Shown here: piece by piece, positions 8,742-15,345 of the stretch | Layout: every line of letters begins with the position of its first letter | Numbering within the stretch: the stretch's first letter is position 1 | Assembly: GCA_964594075.1 (NCBI GenBank) | Contig: CAZQKW010000003.1 | Span: 1 to 64,000 of the forward strand | DNA from: CAZQKW01 sp964594075 | GTDB taxonomy: Bacteria > Desulfobacterota > WTBG01 > CAIYCZ01 | DNA length: 64,000 bases | Reading direction: 5' to 3' | Notes under the pieces: generated by a model | Database searches by the model: none | Told to the model about the DNA's origin: nothing | What the model saw: only the letters and a program-made list of their open reading frames with translations | Translations under genes and position numbers: made by a program

Positions 8742-8879
8742 TTAATATTTCTCTATCGCACGATGACCCATAAATAAGGCATAAGGATATTTTTCTGCCT
8801 TGAGCATGGCTTCAGCAACACCCAAATCATATTCTGCTCCCTCTGACCAATATGATACACGCAATAAACGTTCAAGCCT
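8742..8879 (-). pseudogene. HEPN-domain protein remnant (N-terminal fragment)
   Basis: On the minus strand an open stretch of about 45 codons reads RVSYWSEGAEYDLGVAEAML and continues to GHRAIEKY before a stop. This matches the first two helices of HEPN-domain proteins (PF05168 type), whose usual start is a W..AEYDL..A..ML pattern followed by ..H.AIEK. Full-length members have about 120-140 residues and often pair with a MNT nucleotidyltransferase as a toxin-antitoxin system. No start codon is evident, and the rest would overlap the hydrolase gene, so this is a truncated relic. No MNT partner is visible nearby. Confidence 0.6.
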
Positions 8880-8992
8880 CTATCCCAATAGTATGCAGTC
8901 CCCAATCACCGGTGACGAAGGCGCTGCCGGCTGCCTGCCTGTTACAAACAAAATTCTTGATATTGTATGGAAAACAGGTACCATTAAAAAAT

Positions 8993-9303
8993 ATGGTGAA
9001 TGGTGAACAGTATTTAGTGGAACGTGAAAAGAGAAAAGCGCTCACCGGCATAATCCGTTGATCGTTGACGGGAACGTGGACCCGGATCGCTACATAACGT
9101 TTGTAACAGAGTATAATGAATTCATAAACCACCGGCCAAAACCGTTTAAGCGGATCATTGATAAGATAATGATATTGTAAATCAGTGAATAGTATTTAGT
9201 GAACAGTGAATAGCTAAAAATCATCCGTCAATCGTGGATAGAGGATAGTGGAAAGTGAATAGTGAATGGTGAATAGCTAAAAACCAGCAGTGAATGGTGA
9301 ATA
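8993..9303 (+). repeat. GTGAATA-type 7-bp repeat blocks
   Basis: Runs at about 8993-9026 and 9184-9303 have a strict 7-bp period: AGTGAAT, AGTATTT, AGTGAAC, GGTGAAT, AGCTAAA. They differ in sequence from the AAGGCTG and TTCATCC families near the array but share the period. A short gene-like fragment lies between the two blocks. The 8880-8992 stretch shows nothing I can identify. Confidence 0.85.
9028..9180 (+). pseudogene. Short gene fragment of unknown family
   Basis: The frame 9028-9180 reads open and ends TAA. Its second half (DPDRYITFVTEYNEFINHRP, then KPFKRIIDKIMIL) has the composition of a genuine protein C-terminus rather than random translation. It has no start codon with a ribosome-binding site and is preceded directly by a 7-bp repeat block, so it looks like the 3' end of a gene cut by the repeat. 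I do not recognise the family. It could also be a short intact gene starting at a non-standard codon. Confidence 0.35.
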
Positions 9304-9767
9304 GTGAACAGTACGGACGAAGGCAAGATAAGAAATTTTAAAGATCTGAAAATCTGGCAACGCGGGGTTGAATTAGTAAAATTGATCTATGTAATAACAA
9401 ACTCTTTCCCTGCTGACGAGAAATATGGCTTGGTTAGCCAAATGAGACGCTCGGCTGTATCAGTTCCCTCTAATATTGCAGAGGGTTTCATGAGAAGACA
9501 CAATAAAGAGTACAAGCAATTTCTGTATATTGCGCTCGGTTCTTTAGCCGAACTTGAAACACAAATTATTATTTCAAAAGAATTGAATTTTATAACAACA
9601 GAACACTCCGGCATGTTATCTGCCATAGATGAGCTTAACAAAATGACAACCGGCTTAATTAAATGCCTCTGAAGAGTGAATAGTGGATAGTGAATGGTGA
9701 ATAGCTAAAAACTAGCATTGAATGGTCGGTTTTATTACTGTTCACTGTTCACTAAATACTATTCACT
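9184..9767. mobile_element. Putative cassette: second S23-type gene with near-perfect 30-bp inverted repeats
   Basis: The 30 bases at 9184-9213 match the reverse complement of 9738-9767 at 29 of 30 positions. Both are built from 7-bp units. The enclosed 584 bp hold only one gene, the four-helix-bundle gene at 9304. The layout repeats that of the 7.4-7.9 kb cassette with a different 7-bp family. No transposase and no clear target-site duplication are seen. Confidence 0.55.
9304..9672 (+). CDS. Four-helix bundle protein (S23 family), second copy
   Basis: A 122-residue S23-type protein with the family hallmarks FKDLKIWQRGVELVKLIY (about 12-29), SQMRRSAVSVPSNIAEG (45-61) and FLYIALGSLAELETQI. 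It belongs to a different subgroup from the copy at 7443, which lacks the DLKIWQ start. The GTG at 9304 is the only reasonable start and lies within a 7-bp repeat unit (AGTGAAC), so the repeat itself supplies the initiation codon. No strong Shine-Dalgarno is present. The function of stand-alone members is unknown. Inverted 7-bp repeats on both sides suggest that gene and repeats form one unit. Confidence 0.9.
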   Translation: MNSTDEGKIRNFKDLKIWQRGVELVKLIYVITNSFPADEKYGLVSQMRRSAVSVPSNIAEGFMRRHNKEYKQFLYIALGSLAELETQIIISKELNFITTEHSGMLSAIDELNKMTTGLIKCL

Positions 9768-9785
9768 GAATACTGTTCACTTACG
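9673..9785 (+). repeat. 7-bp repeat run right of second S23 gene
   Basis: Two parts are visible. At 9675-9719 direct-orientation units (AGTGAAT, AGTGGAT, GGTGAAT, AGCTAAA) follow the stop codon. At 9737-9783 the orientation reverses (ACTGTTC, ACTATTC, ACTAAAT). The reversed part forms the right inverted repeat. The rarA start lies 16 bp beyond, without a visible ribosome-binding site. Confidence 0.85.
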
Positions 9786-9798
9786 ACTCATTTAAACA

Positions 9799-11157
9799 AT
9801 GGAACTCTTTCCCCCTGAGAAACCTGCTCCGTTTGACGCGATGGCACCGCTTGCCGACCGCATGCGTCCCCGAACCATAGCCGAGTTCGTGGGGCAAGAG
9901 CATCTGCTGGGCGCGGGCAAACTGCTGCGCCGCATTATTGACGGCGACGAGCTGCATTCGCTGATTTTCTGGGGGCCGCCGGGAACCGGCAAAACCACCC
10001 TGGCAGTTATTATTGCCGAGGCAACAAAAGCGCATTTCTGCTCGCTCAGCGCCGTGGTATCAGGCGTCAAAGAAGTGAAACAGCTTATTCAGGAAGCTTC
10101 AGAACTCAAAAGGCGCAGCGGCACCCGCACCATTCTGTTTGTTGACGAAATTCACCGTTTCAACAAAGCGCAGCAGGACGCTTTTCTGCCGCATATTGAA
10201 AAAGGCACCATTATCCTGCTCGGCGCCACCACCGAGAATCCTTCCTTTGAAGTGATTTCCCCGCTGCTCTCGCGAACCAAAGTGCTGGTGCTCAAACCGC
10301 TTACCGACCAGCACCTGCACACCATCTTACAGCGCGCCCTCGCCGATGCAGAGCGCGGCCTGGGTGGCCTGCAGGTGGAGGCTAATCGGGAAGTGCTTCA
10401 GTATATTGTTGATTACTGCCAAGGCGATGCGCGCGTCGCGCTGAACACGCTGGAAATGGCAGTGATGATGAGCCCGCCGCAAACCGACCGCGGCGGAAAA
10501 AGAGTCCTGACCATAGCAGCCGTGGAAGAAGCGCTGCAGAAAAAAGTGCTGCTCTATGACAAAAGCGGGGAAGAACACTACAATCTCATTTCCGCGCTGC
10601 ACAAAAGCCTGCGCGGCAGCGACCCGCATGCGTCTCTTTACTGGCTGGCGCGGATGCTTGAAGCGGGCGAAGATCCGCTGTATATTGCCCGGCGTCTGAT
10701 TCGTTTCGCCAGCGAGGATGTGGGCAATGCCGACCCGCAGGCGCTGCTGGTAACCGTGGCAGCCACGGATGCCTTCCATTTCATCGGCCATCCCGAGGGC
10801 GAGCTTGCCCTCGCGCAGGCCGCGCTGTATCTGGCGACGGCGCCCAAAAGCAATGCGGTATATACCGCCTATGGCAGAGTTCAGCAGGAAATTGCGCAAT
10901 CAGGCGCGCTGCCCGTGCCGCTGCACATTCGCAATGCGCCCACCGCCCTGATGAAGGAGCTTGAATACGGCAAGGGCTATCAATATGCCCATCAGTTCCC
11001 GGAGGCGATTGTTGAACAGGAGTTTTTGCCGGAAAAACTTTCCGGGATGAAGTTCTACGTTCCGACCGACCGCGGCTTTGAGAAGGTTATCAAGGAACGG
11101 ATGGAATATATTGAGAAAAAAAGAAAAGAATTGCAGGCTGTTCGGCGTAAGAAGTGA
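9799..11157 (+). CDS. rarA: Replication-associated recombination protein A (MgsA/RarA AAA+ ATPase)
   Basis: A 452-residue member of the RarA/Mgs1/WRNIP1 family, an AAA+ ATPase acting at stalled replication forks. The N-terminal PLADRMRPRTIAEFVGQEHLLG motif, Walker A GPPGTGKTT (59-67), Walker B ILFVDEIHRF, and the sensor segment GATTENPSFEV are all present. The C-terminal half has the family tetramerisation region (LARMLEAGEDPLYIARRLIR, ASEDVGNADPQALL). Length is normal. The ATG at 9799 starts in register with other family members. No Shine-Dalgarno is visible, since upstream lies the 7-bp satellite. It converges with nadA, with 4 bp between the stops. Confidence 0.96.
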   Translation: MELFPPEKPAPFDAMAPLADRMRPRTIAEFVGQEHLLGAGKLLRRIIDGDELHSLIFWGPPGTGKTTLAVIIAEATKAHFCSLSAVVSGVKEVKQLIQEASELKRRSGTRTILFVDEIHRFNKAQQDAFLPHIEKGTIILLGATTENPSFEVISPLLSRTKVLVLKPLTDQHLHTILQRALADAERGLGGLQVEANREVLQYIVDYCQGDARVALNTLEMAVMMSPPQTDRGGKRVLTIAAVEEALQKKVLLYDKSGEEHYNLISALHKSLRGSDPHASLYWLARMLEAGEDPLYIARRLIRFASEDVGNADPQALLVTVAATDAFHFIGHPEGELALAQAALYLATAPKSNAVYTAYGRVQQEIAQSGALPVPLHIRNAPTALMKELEYGKGYQYAHQFPEAIVEQEFLPEKLSGMKFYVPTDRGFEKVIKERMEYIEKKRKELQAVRRKK

Positions 11158-11161
11158 GGAT

Positions 11162-12088
11162 TTAGACTATTTCAAGCATGCGTTTGACCGGCGCATAAGC
11201 GTCTTCCCGGATGCGTTCCGGCACGCTGACCACAGGAGACATTTCGTTGAGCGCCGCAACAATTTTTTCCCGGGTAATGCGTTTCATATTCGGACACAGC
11301 GCTCTGGCGGTCACCGGAATAAAGGTTCGGTCAGGATACAGAGTCTGCAGCCGGTAAACCATGCCGAGTTCAGTGCCGACCAGAAACTGTTCTGCCGGGC
11401 TCTGGCCGGGATATTTCAACATGCCCCCGGTGCTCAGCACCACATCTGCAATCTGCGATACCGAGCTATGACATTCGGGATGCACCATGACCATTGCTTT
11501 GGGATGGGCGTGTTTCTGTTCAACGATGTCCTCCGGAAGGATTTTTATGTGGGTCGGACAATAGCCGGGCCAGAGGATCATCTGCTTACCCGTTTTGTGG
11601 CTCACGTAGCTGCCCAGATATTTATCCGGCACGAATATAATGTCGCCGCTGTCCTGGAGCTTTTCTATCACTTTAAGGGCATTGCCGGAGGTGCAGCAGT
11701 AATCGCTTTCCGCCTTGACCGCCGCCGTTGAATTGACGTAGGTGACGACCAACGCGCCGGGGTGGCACCGTTTTACTTCCCGCAACTGCTCTGCATTGAT
11801 CATGTTTGCCATGGGACAGCCGGCATCAATGTCCGGCAGCAGCACAATTTTATCCGGACACAGGATAGATGCCGTTTCAGCCATAAAATGCACGCCGCAA
11901 AACACAATGACGTCGGCATCGGTGTGCGCGGCTTTCTGGCTCAGTTCCAGCGAATCCCCCAAAAAGTCGGCGCAATCCTGCACCTCCGGCGGCTGATAGT
12001 TATGACACAGGATTATTGCATTGCGGGCTTTTTTTAATGCCGCAATCTTTTCTTTCAGCTCTTGATCCTGTTCCGCGGTTTCATGCAT
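11162..12088 (-). CDS. nadA: Quinolinate synthase NadA
   Basis: NadA condenses iminoaspartate with dihydroxyacetone phosphate to quinolinate, the first committed product in NAD synthesis from aspartate, using a [4Fe-4S] cluster. The 308-residue length matches the short NadA type. Diagnostic segments are ILCHNYQPPEVQDCADFLGDS near the start, VVTYVNSTAAVKAESDYCC with a cluster cysteine, MVHPEC with the second, and ALCPNMKRI with the third. The partner nadB is not in the window. The gene is transcribed leftwards, apparently as a single unit, ending against rarA. Confidence 0.97.
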   Translation of the reverse strand: MHETAEQDQELKEKIAALKKARNAIILCHNYQPPEVQDCADFLGDSLELSQKAAHTDADVIVFCGVHFMAETASILCPDKIVLLPDIDAGCPMANMINAEQLREVKRCHPGALVVTYVNSTAAVKAESDYCCTSGNALKVIEKLQDSGDIIFVPDKYLGSYVSHKTGKQMILWPGYCPTHIKILPEDIVEQKHAHPKAMVMVHPECHSSVSQIADVVLSTGGMLKYPGQSPAEQFLVGTELGMVYRLQTLYPDRTFIPVTARALCPNMKRITREKIVAALNEMSPVVSVPERIREDAYAPVKRMLEIV

Positions 12089-12189
12089 ATCATTTACAAG
12101 TATAGGTGTTGATGACCTGCGGCATGTGCCTGCACAACTGAGCTGCCTTAATCAGACGCCCGCCGCACCAGCGCCGGCAACCGTTCGGT

Positions 12190-12645
12190 TTACGTGACAA
12201 GCGTTATCGCATCGCCGCTCTTGACTTTGCCTCCCTGCAGAACGCGGGCAAAAATTCCTTCGCGCGGCATAACACACATGCCGGCCTGGCGGTAAATCGC
12301 ACAGGGCGTATGGCATTCTTTGCCGTGCTGGGTGATTTCAAGCAGTGCTTCGGAACCAATGCGAAGTTTTGTTCCGAGCGGCAGGGAAATAAGATCAATG
12401 CCCGCAGTGGTCAGGTTTTCGGCAAAATCGCCGGCGCCAACGTTTAAACCCAGCTCCTGCATCCGCTTTATGCTCTCCTCCGCCAACAGACTCACCTGAC
12501 GGTGCGTCGTGCTGTCGCCGTGCGCATCGCCGGCAAGGCCGAAATTTTCAATCAGCAGACCGGCGCCGACATTCTTTTTCCTGACGGATTTTTTGCTGCT
12601 TATACAGACAGCGGTGATAGTGCCGCTTATTAACTGTTGCTGCAT
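12190..12645 (-). CDS. MOSC domain-containing protein
   Basis: The protein has the MOSC fold found in molybdenum-cofactor sulfurase C-termini and stand-alone relatives that carry sulfur or handle the cofactor. Supporting features are the start GTITAVCIS, the ENLTTAGIDLISLPLGTKLRIG core, and ITQHGKECHTPC holding the conserved cysteine. I place the start at the ATG at 12645, giving 151 residues, because family members begin just before this beta strand. An upstream ATG at 12699 would add 18 atypical residues. Small single-domain MOSC proteins often lie beside moaB/moaC genes, but none is seen here. Confidence 0.85.
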   Translation of the reverse strand: MQQQLISGTITAVCISSKKSVRKKNVGAGLLIENFGLAGDAHGDSTTHRQVSLLAEESIKRMQELGLNVGAGDFAENLTTAGIDLISLPLGTKLRIGSEALLEITQHGKECHTPCAIYRQAGMCVMPREGIFARVLQGGKVKSGDAITLVT

Positions 12646-12839
12646 GGGTTGAACGCCGCGATTCTCCTTACATTCTTCATTATGTATAATGAGTAACATC
12701 TTTTCTGCAGTGCTGCAAGGCGTTTTGCGCCGGTTAATGCTTCACGCTCAGCCAAAATAATGGTATGTATAAGCAGGCGCGCGACGAGACTGTTTGGCGG
12801 GAGAACGTATCAGCGGTGCATACTAAAAAGGATAGGACT

Positions 12840-13061
12840 ATGGCAATAAAAATGAAAAAAATTTCCTGTTGCAAGGGCGCATACCATGCCGTTATGGATG
12901 GAAAATATTATTGCATGGCGCCGCCCAATATCGAATGCTTGCAGGTAAGAAAGGGCACGGGGAAATTTACCAAAGGAGAGAAAAAGATTTTGTATTGCTC
13001 GCATCAGGTTCCCTGTTCAGAATGCACAGTATCTTTTGGCAACAAAACCGGAACATCATGA
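12840..13061 (+). CDS. Small cysteine-rich protein, unknown function
   Basis: A 73-residue protein starting at ATG 12840, preceded by AAGGATAGG at a proper distance. Cysteines occur as ISCCKG, YYCMAP, IECLQV, LYCSHQVPCSEC, seven in all with a C-x5-C-x2-C cluster near the C-terminus. This could bind a metal ion or iron-sulfur cluster, but no family is recognised. The longer frame from 12765 is less likely because it lacks a ribosome-binding site. It converges with the gene at 13187 across a hairpin. Confidence 0.6.
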   Translation: MAIKMKKISCCKGAYHAVMDGKYYCMAPPNIECLQVRKGTGKFTKGEKKILYCSHQVPCSECTVSFGNKTGTS

Positions 13062-13133
13062 CCGGGGCGGGTTTTTATTGTGGTTCGGTCAGCATCCGGC
13101 ATTTGCGCTTCTACGGTTTTGCCACCATATCAG

Positions 13134-13166
13134 AAACGGCAGGCTCTGGATATGAACCTGCCGTTT
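13134..13166. terminator. Hairpin between convergent genes
   Basis: AAACGGCAGG at 13134-13143 pairs perfectly with CCTGCCGTTT at 13157-13166 across a 13-base loop. It lies between two converging genes and could terminate both. The T tract on the plus side is short and interrupted. Confidence 0.65.
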
Positions 13167-13186
13167 ATAATGTTTCAATTATGTGG

Positions 13187-13480
13187 TTAATATGAACCCA
13201 GCGGGTAACCAAACGCATTTATGGCCGGTTCAGCAACGAGCACTTTTGCAGAATGACCGATGTTTTTCCCGATTAGGGTAAAGGGGGAGGTTAAAACAAA
13301 AACACCGGTTCCTAACACGGTGCAGCCCAACCAGAACGGCCTGATAAAAACCGCGTCGGCTAAAATCGCCGCAGCCGAAGCTTCTTCGGCTTTCTCACAG
13401 CATGGTTTTGCCATGGCCTGGGCACTGAACCCGATTAACATAACTAAAGACATTATCACAACAATTATTTTTCTCCGCAT
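13187..13480 (-). CDS. Small exported protein with a hydrophobic core
   Basis: A 97-residue protein with a clear signal peptide (KK/RR start, IIVVIMSLVMLIGFSAQAMA, cleavage after AMA). The mature part has ADAVFIRPFWLGCTVLGTGVFVLTSPFTLIGKN followed by VLVAEPAINAFGYPLG. Similar small proteins with an RP.G..GTV.G...FV...PFT pattern are common in Desulfobacterota genomes as uncharacterised envelope proteins. The ATG at 13480 has AGGAGGG upstream, and a good promoter lies further upstream. It is probably anchored in the inner membrane through the second hydrophobic segment. No function is known to me. Confidence 0.75.
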   Translation of the reverse strand: MRRKIIVVIMSLVMLIGFSAQAMAKPCCEKAEEASAAAILADAVFIRPFWLGCTVLGTGVFVLTSPFTLIGKNIGHSAKVLVAEPAINAFGYPLGSY

Positions 13481-13536
13481 AGGACCCTCCTGTCTTTGGT
13501 TTGCGACGTGAAAAATTATATTCTTTGTTATTTTAT

Positions 13537-13566
13537 ATTTTAGTACATTATTTTTTAATTTGTCAA
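13537..13566 (-). promoter_or_regulatory. Sigma-70-type promoter for the 97-residue exported protein
   Basis: On the minus strand TTGACA (13566-13561) is separated by 18 bp from TAAAAT (13542-13537). The predicted start is about 50 bases upstream of the coding start. Confidence 0.6.
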
Positions 13567-13771
13567 AGTTTTTTTAACAGACTTTCCTAAAATATTTTAT
13601 TGCCGGGCATGAAGAAGCGTCTGGGCTTGCAAGGGTCTTTTTTTAAATAGACATTTCATAAAAAAATTGACGAGAACGTCTAAAAAAGTTATTTATAGTA
13701 GTAAACATGGTAATGCCATTCAAGCCCCGCAGTGGGGAAAAAATCACCCGCGATAATTAAAAAACTCTATT

Positions 13772-13846
13772 GCCCCCGTAGCTCAGTAAGGATAGAGCAA
13801 GGGATTCCTAATCCCTGGGTCGCACGTTCGAGTCGTGTCGGGGGCG
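13772..13846 (+). tRNA. tRNA-Arg (CCT anticodon)
   Basis: A full cloverleaf is readable. The acceptor GCCCCCG pairs with CGGGGGC. The anticodon stem AGGGA/TCCCT encloses the loop TTCCTAA, giving anticodon CCT. The T arm holds GTTCGAG. The discriminator is G at 13846. CCA is not encoded, unlike the other three tRNA genes here. Confidence 0.95.
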
Positions 13847-14014
13847 TATTTTGATTCCCTGAGCCATTGTATTTACTATAGATTGTCTTAAGTATTGTTG
13901 CTTATAAGAAAATAAGACTTGCTCATTGACAATGTATATGCTATATTAAAATAAAGATATTACAATGTATTAAGGTTTTAAACTTAATACAGAGCATTAG
14001 TTTGGGAAGTAAGT

Positions 14015-14173
14015 ATGCTCAGATGGGAAGAAATTAGAAAAAGGATTCAGGACCATAAACCATATCGCTGCAAGTTTCCAAAATGTAAATCAAAAGTAAT
14101 GAGGCCTGACTCATATTGTCAATACCATGACAATCAAATTTTTGAATATAAAAAAAGGCGTTTTGGCAGCTAA
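14015..14173 (+). CDS. 52-residue protein with a possible zinc-binding knuckle
   Basis: The ATG at 14015 follows GGGAAG, and the frame ends with TAA at 14171-14173. The peptide is strongly basic and has CKFPKC early and YCQYH later, a C-x4-C...C-x3-H arrangement that could hold one zinc ion. Short proteins of this kind ("YCQYH" type) are seen near phage or accessory genes, but I cannot name a family. The gene lies 168 bp downstream of tRNA-Arg. The surroundings (13847-14014 and 14174-14347) are A/T-rich and show nothing else. Confidence 0.45.
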   Translation: MLRWEEIRKRIQDHKPYRCKFPKCKSKVMRPDSYCQYHDNQIFEYKKRRFGS

Positions 14174-14347
14174 TGAGGATTTTGGTTTGTTGCGGATAAA
14201 ATAATTGTTTGTGCGGATTACGGATATAATGCAATCCCTATCCAAACGATTCCTGCCTGAACGGTAAGTTTTCGCGCATAATTGTAAATACACGTCGGTA
14301 TCGTTATTGGGCATGATGCAGGGGATTGAACTGTTTAAAAATTGACC

Positions 14348-15091
14348 ATGAAGCTGAAATTAATACTCGGTATCGGCCTCCTGCTCCTGCCTGTGGTGAC
14401 GAAGCCTGATCTTTTATCGGCGGATGAATCCGACCTCACAGCCCCTGCCCCGCTCTATCAAACAAATTTTTCAGCGGCCAAACCAGTGTGCGGTCTCATA
14501 ATCGGTGAGCATTCAACCGGCCAGATCATAGCGACCTGGCAACCGCCTGGACAGTGCGCGGTTCCCGGAAAATATCTGCTGACCGGCACAGCGCAACTCT
14601 TTGTTTTAACCATCTCTAACCAGCCCGACGGCTATACGCAGCGTTTTTCCCTTTACAGCAGTTTTGCGAACCGGTTTCGCATCAGGCTGGATTATACCGA
14701 TAAAACATTTGAAGAAATAGTTTCTGACCTCCCGTATATCCTTCATAATTGCCCGCGTGAACACGTTGAATCCTGCACCCCTGTTTCAGGAGCGCCGGAT
14801 CCCTATGAACAGTGCAACCCGGCCGTGGGCGGGTTCATTGAACTGGTAATAACTGCTGCTGGCGGATCGTGGGATACATTTAAGAAAAACGTGGTGCAGC
14901 CATTGCAAAGTGCCCAGGAGTGGCGGCCTTCAGATGTCTGGTTGTATCTGTTCCGGTCTGTGAACAAAGGGTATTATGCCGAGGTGAGAATTACCTCCCC
15001 CACATGTCTGCGGCTTGTCGCAGAAAAACTTAAAGGCAACCCGCTGATATTAACCTCTAATGGACGGCAGATGAGCATCCATTATCGCTGA
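14348..15091 (+). CDS. Exported protein of unknown function
   Basis: A 247-residue protein with a signal peptide (LKLILGIGLLLLPVVT, cleavage near residue 25). The ATG at 14348 is preferred over an upstream TTG at 14342. The mature part is mostly beta-like, with ITSNQPDGYTQRFSLYSS and RFRIRLDYTD. Six cysteines, several in the stretch CPREHVESCTPVSG...CNPAVGG, suggest disulfides in the periplasm or outside the cell. It stands alone between tRNA-Arg and recG. I do not recognise a domain. Expression and export are credible because length and codon use look like the neighbours. Confidence 0.65.
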   Translation: MKLKLILGIGLLLLPVVTKPDLLSADESDLTAPAPLYQTNFSAAKPVCGLIIGEHSTGQIIATWQPPGQCAVPGKYLLTGTAQLFVLTISNQPDGYTQRFSLYSSFANRFRIRLDYTDKTFEEIVSDLPYILHNCPREHVESCTPVSGAPDPYEQCNPAVGGFIELVITAAGGSWDTFKKNVVQPLQSAQEWRPSDVWLYLFRSVNKGYYAEVRITSPTCLRLVAEKLKGNPLILTSNGRQMSIHYR

Positions 15092-15118
15092 TCCTTGACC
15101 AGCATCTGCCTTATTAAC

Positions 15119-15240
15119 CAACGAAGCGTCTGAGCTATCATAAAACGTTCGCTTGTGAACGCGCAGAGCTTTGGCTATTGCCATCTCTATAATATCCTCT
15201 ATTACCCCTATAAAAGAAAAACCCCCCAGACGCTTCTTCG
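15119..15240. repeat. Inverted copies of a dispersed GAAGCGTCTG motif
   Basis: CGAAGCGTCTGAG near 15120-15132 faces the inverted copy CCCCCCAGACGCTTCTTCG at 15222-15240, about 90 bp apart. The same GAAGAAGCGTCTGGG motif occurs at 13611-13625 and, inverted, at 34294-34313. All copies are intergenic. The stretch also has a small ACGTTC/GAACG dyad near 15144-15160. Confidence 0.6.
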
Positions 15241-15345
15241 TCGCCATCAATATAATATTTTGGGAAAAGTCCTGTTCCTTTTTTGTTGAAGCTATTCCCG
15301 GATTCTGTTAATTCTTCATAAAAATATCCTCAGGGAATACGAGCT

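Noticed and set aside
7443..9672. Diversity-generating retroelement suggested by Avd-like four-helix-bundle genes
   Set aside because: There is no reverse transcriptase and no template/variable repeat pair in the window.
10327..10899. A 190-codon minus-strand frame inside rarA
   Set aside because: Shadow of rarA with low-complexity, arginine- and histidine-rich translation and no recognisable start.
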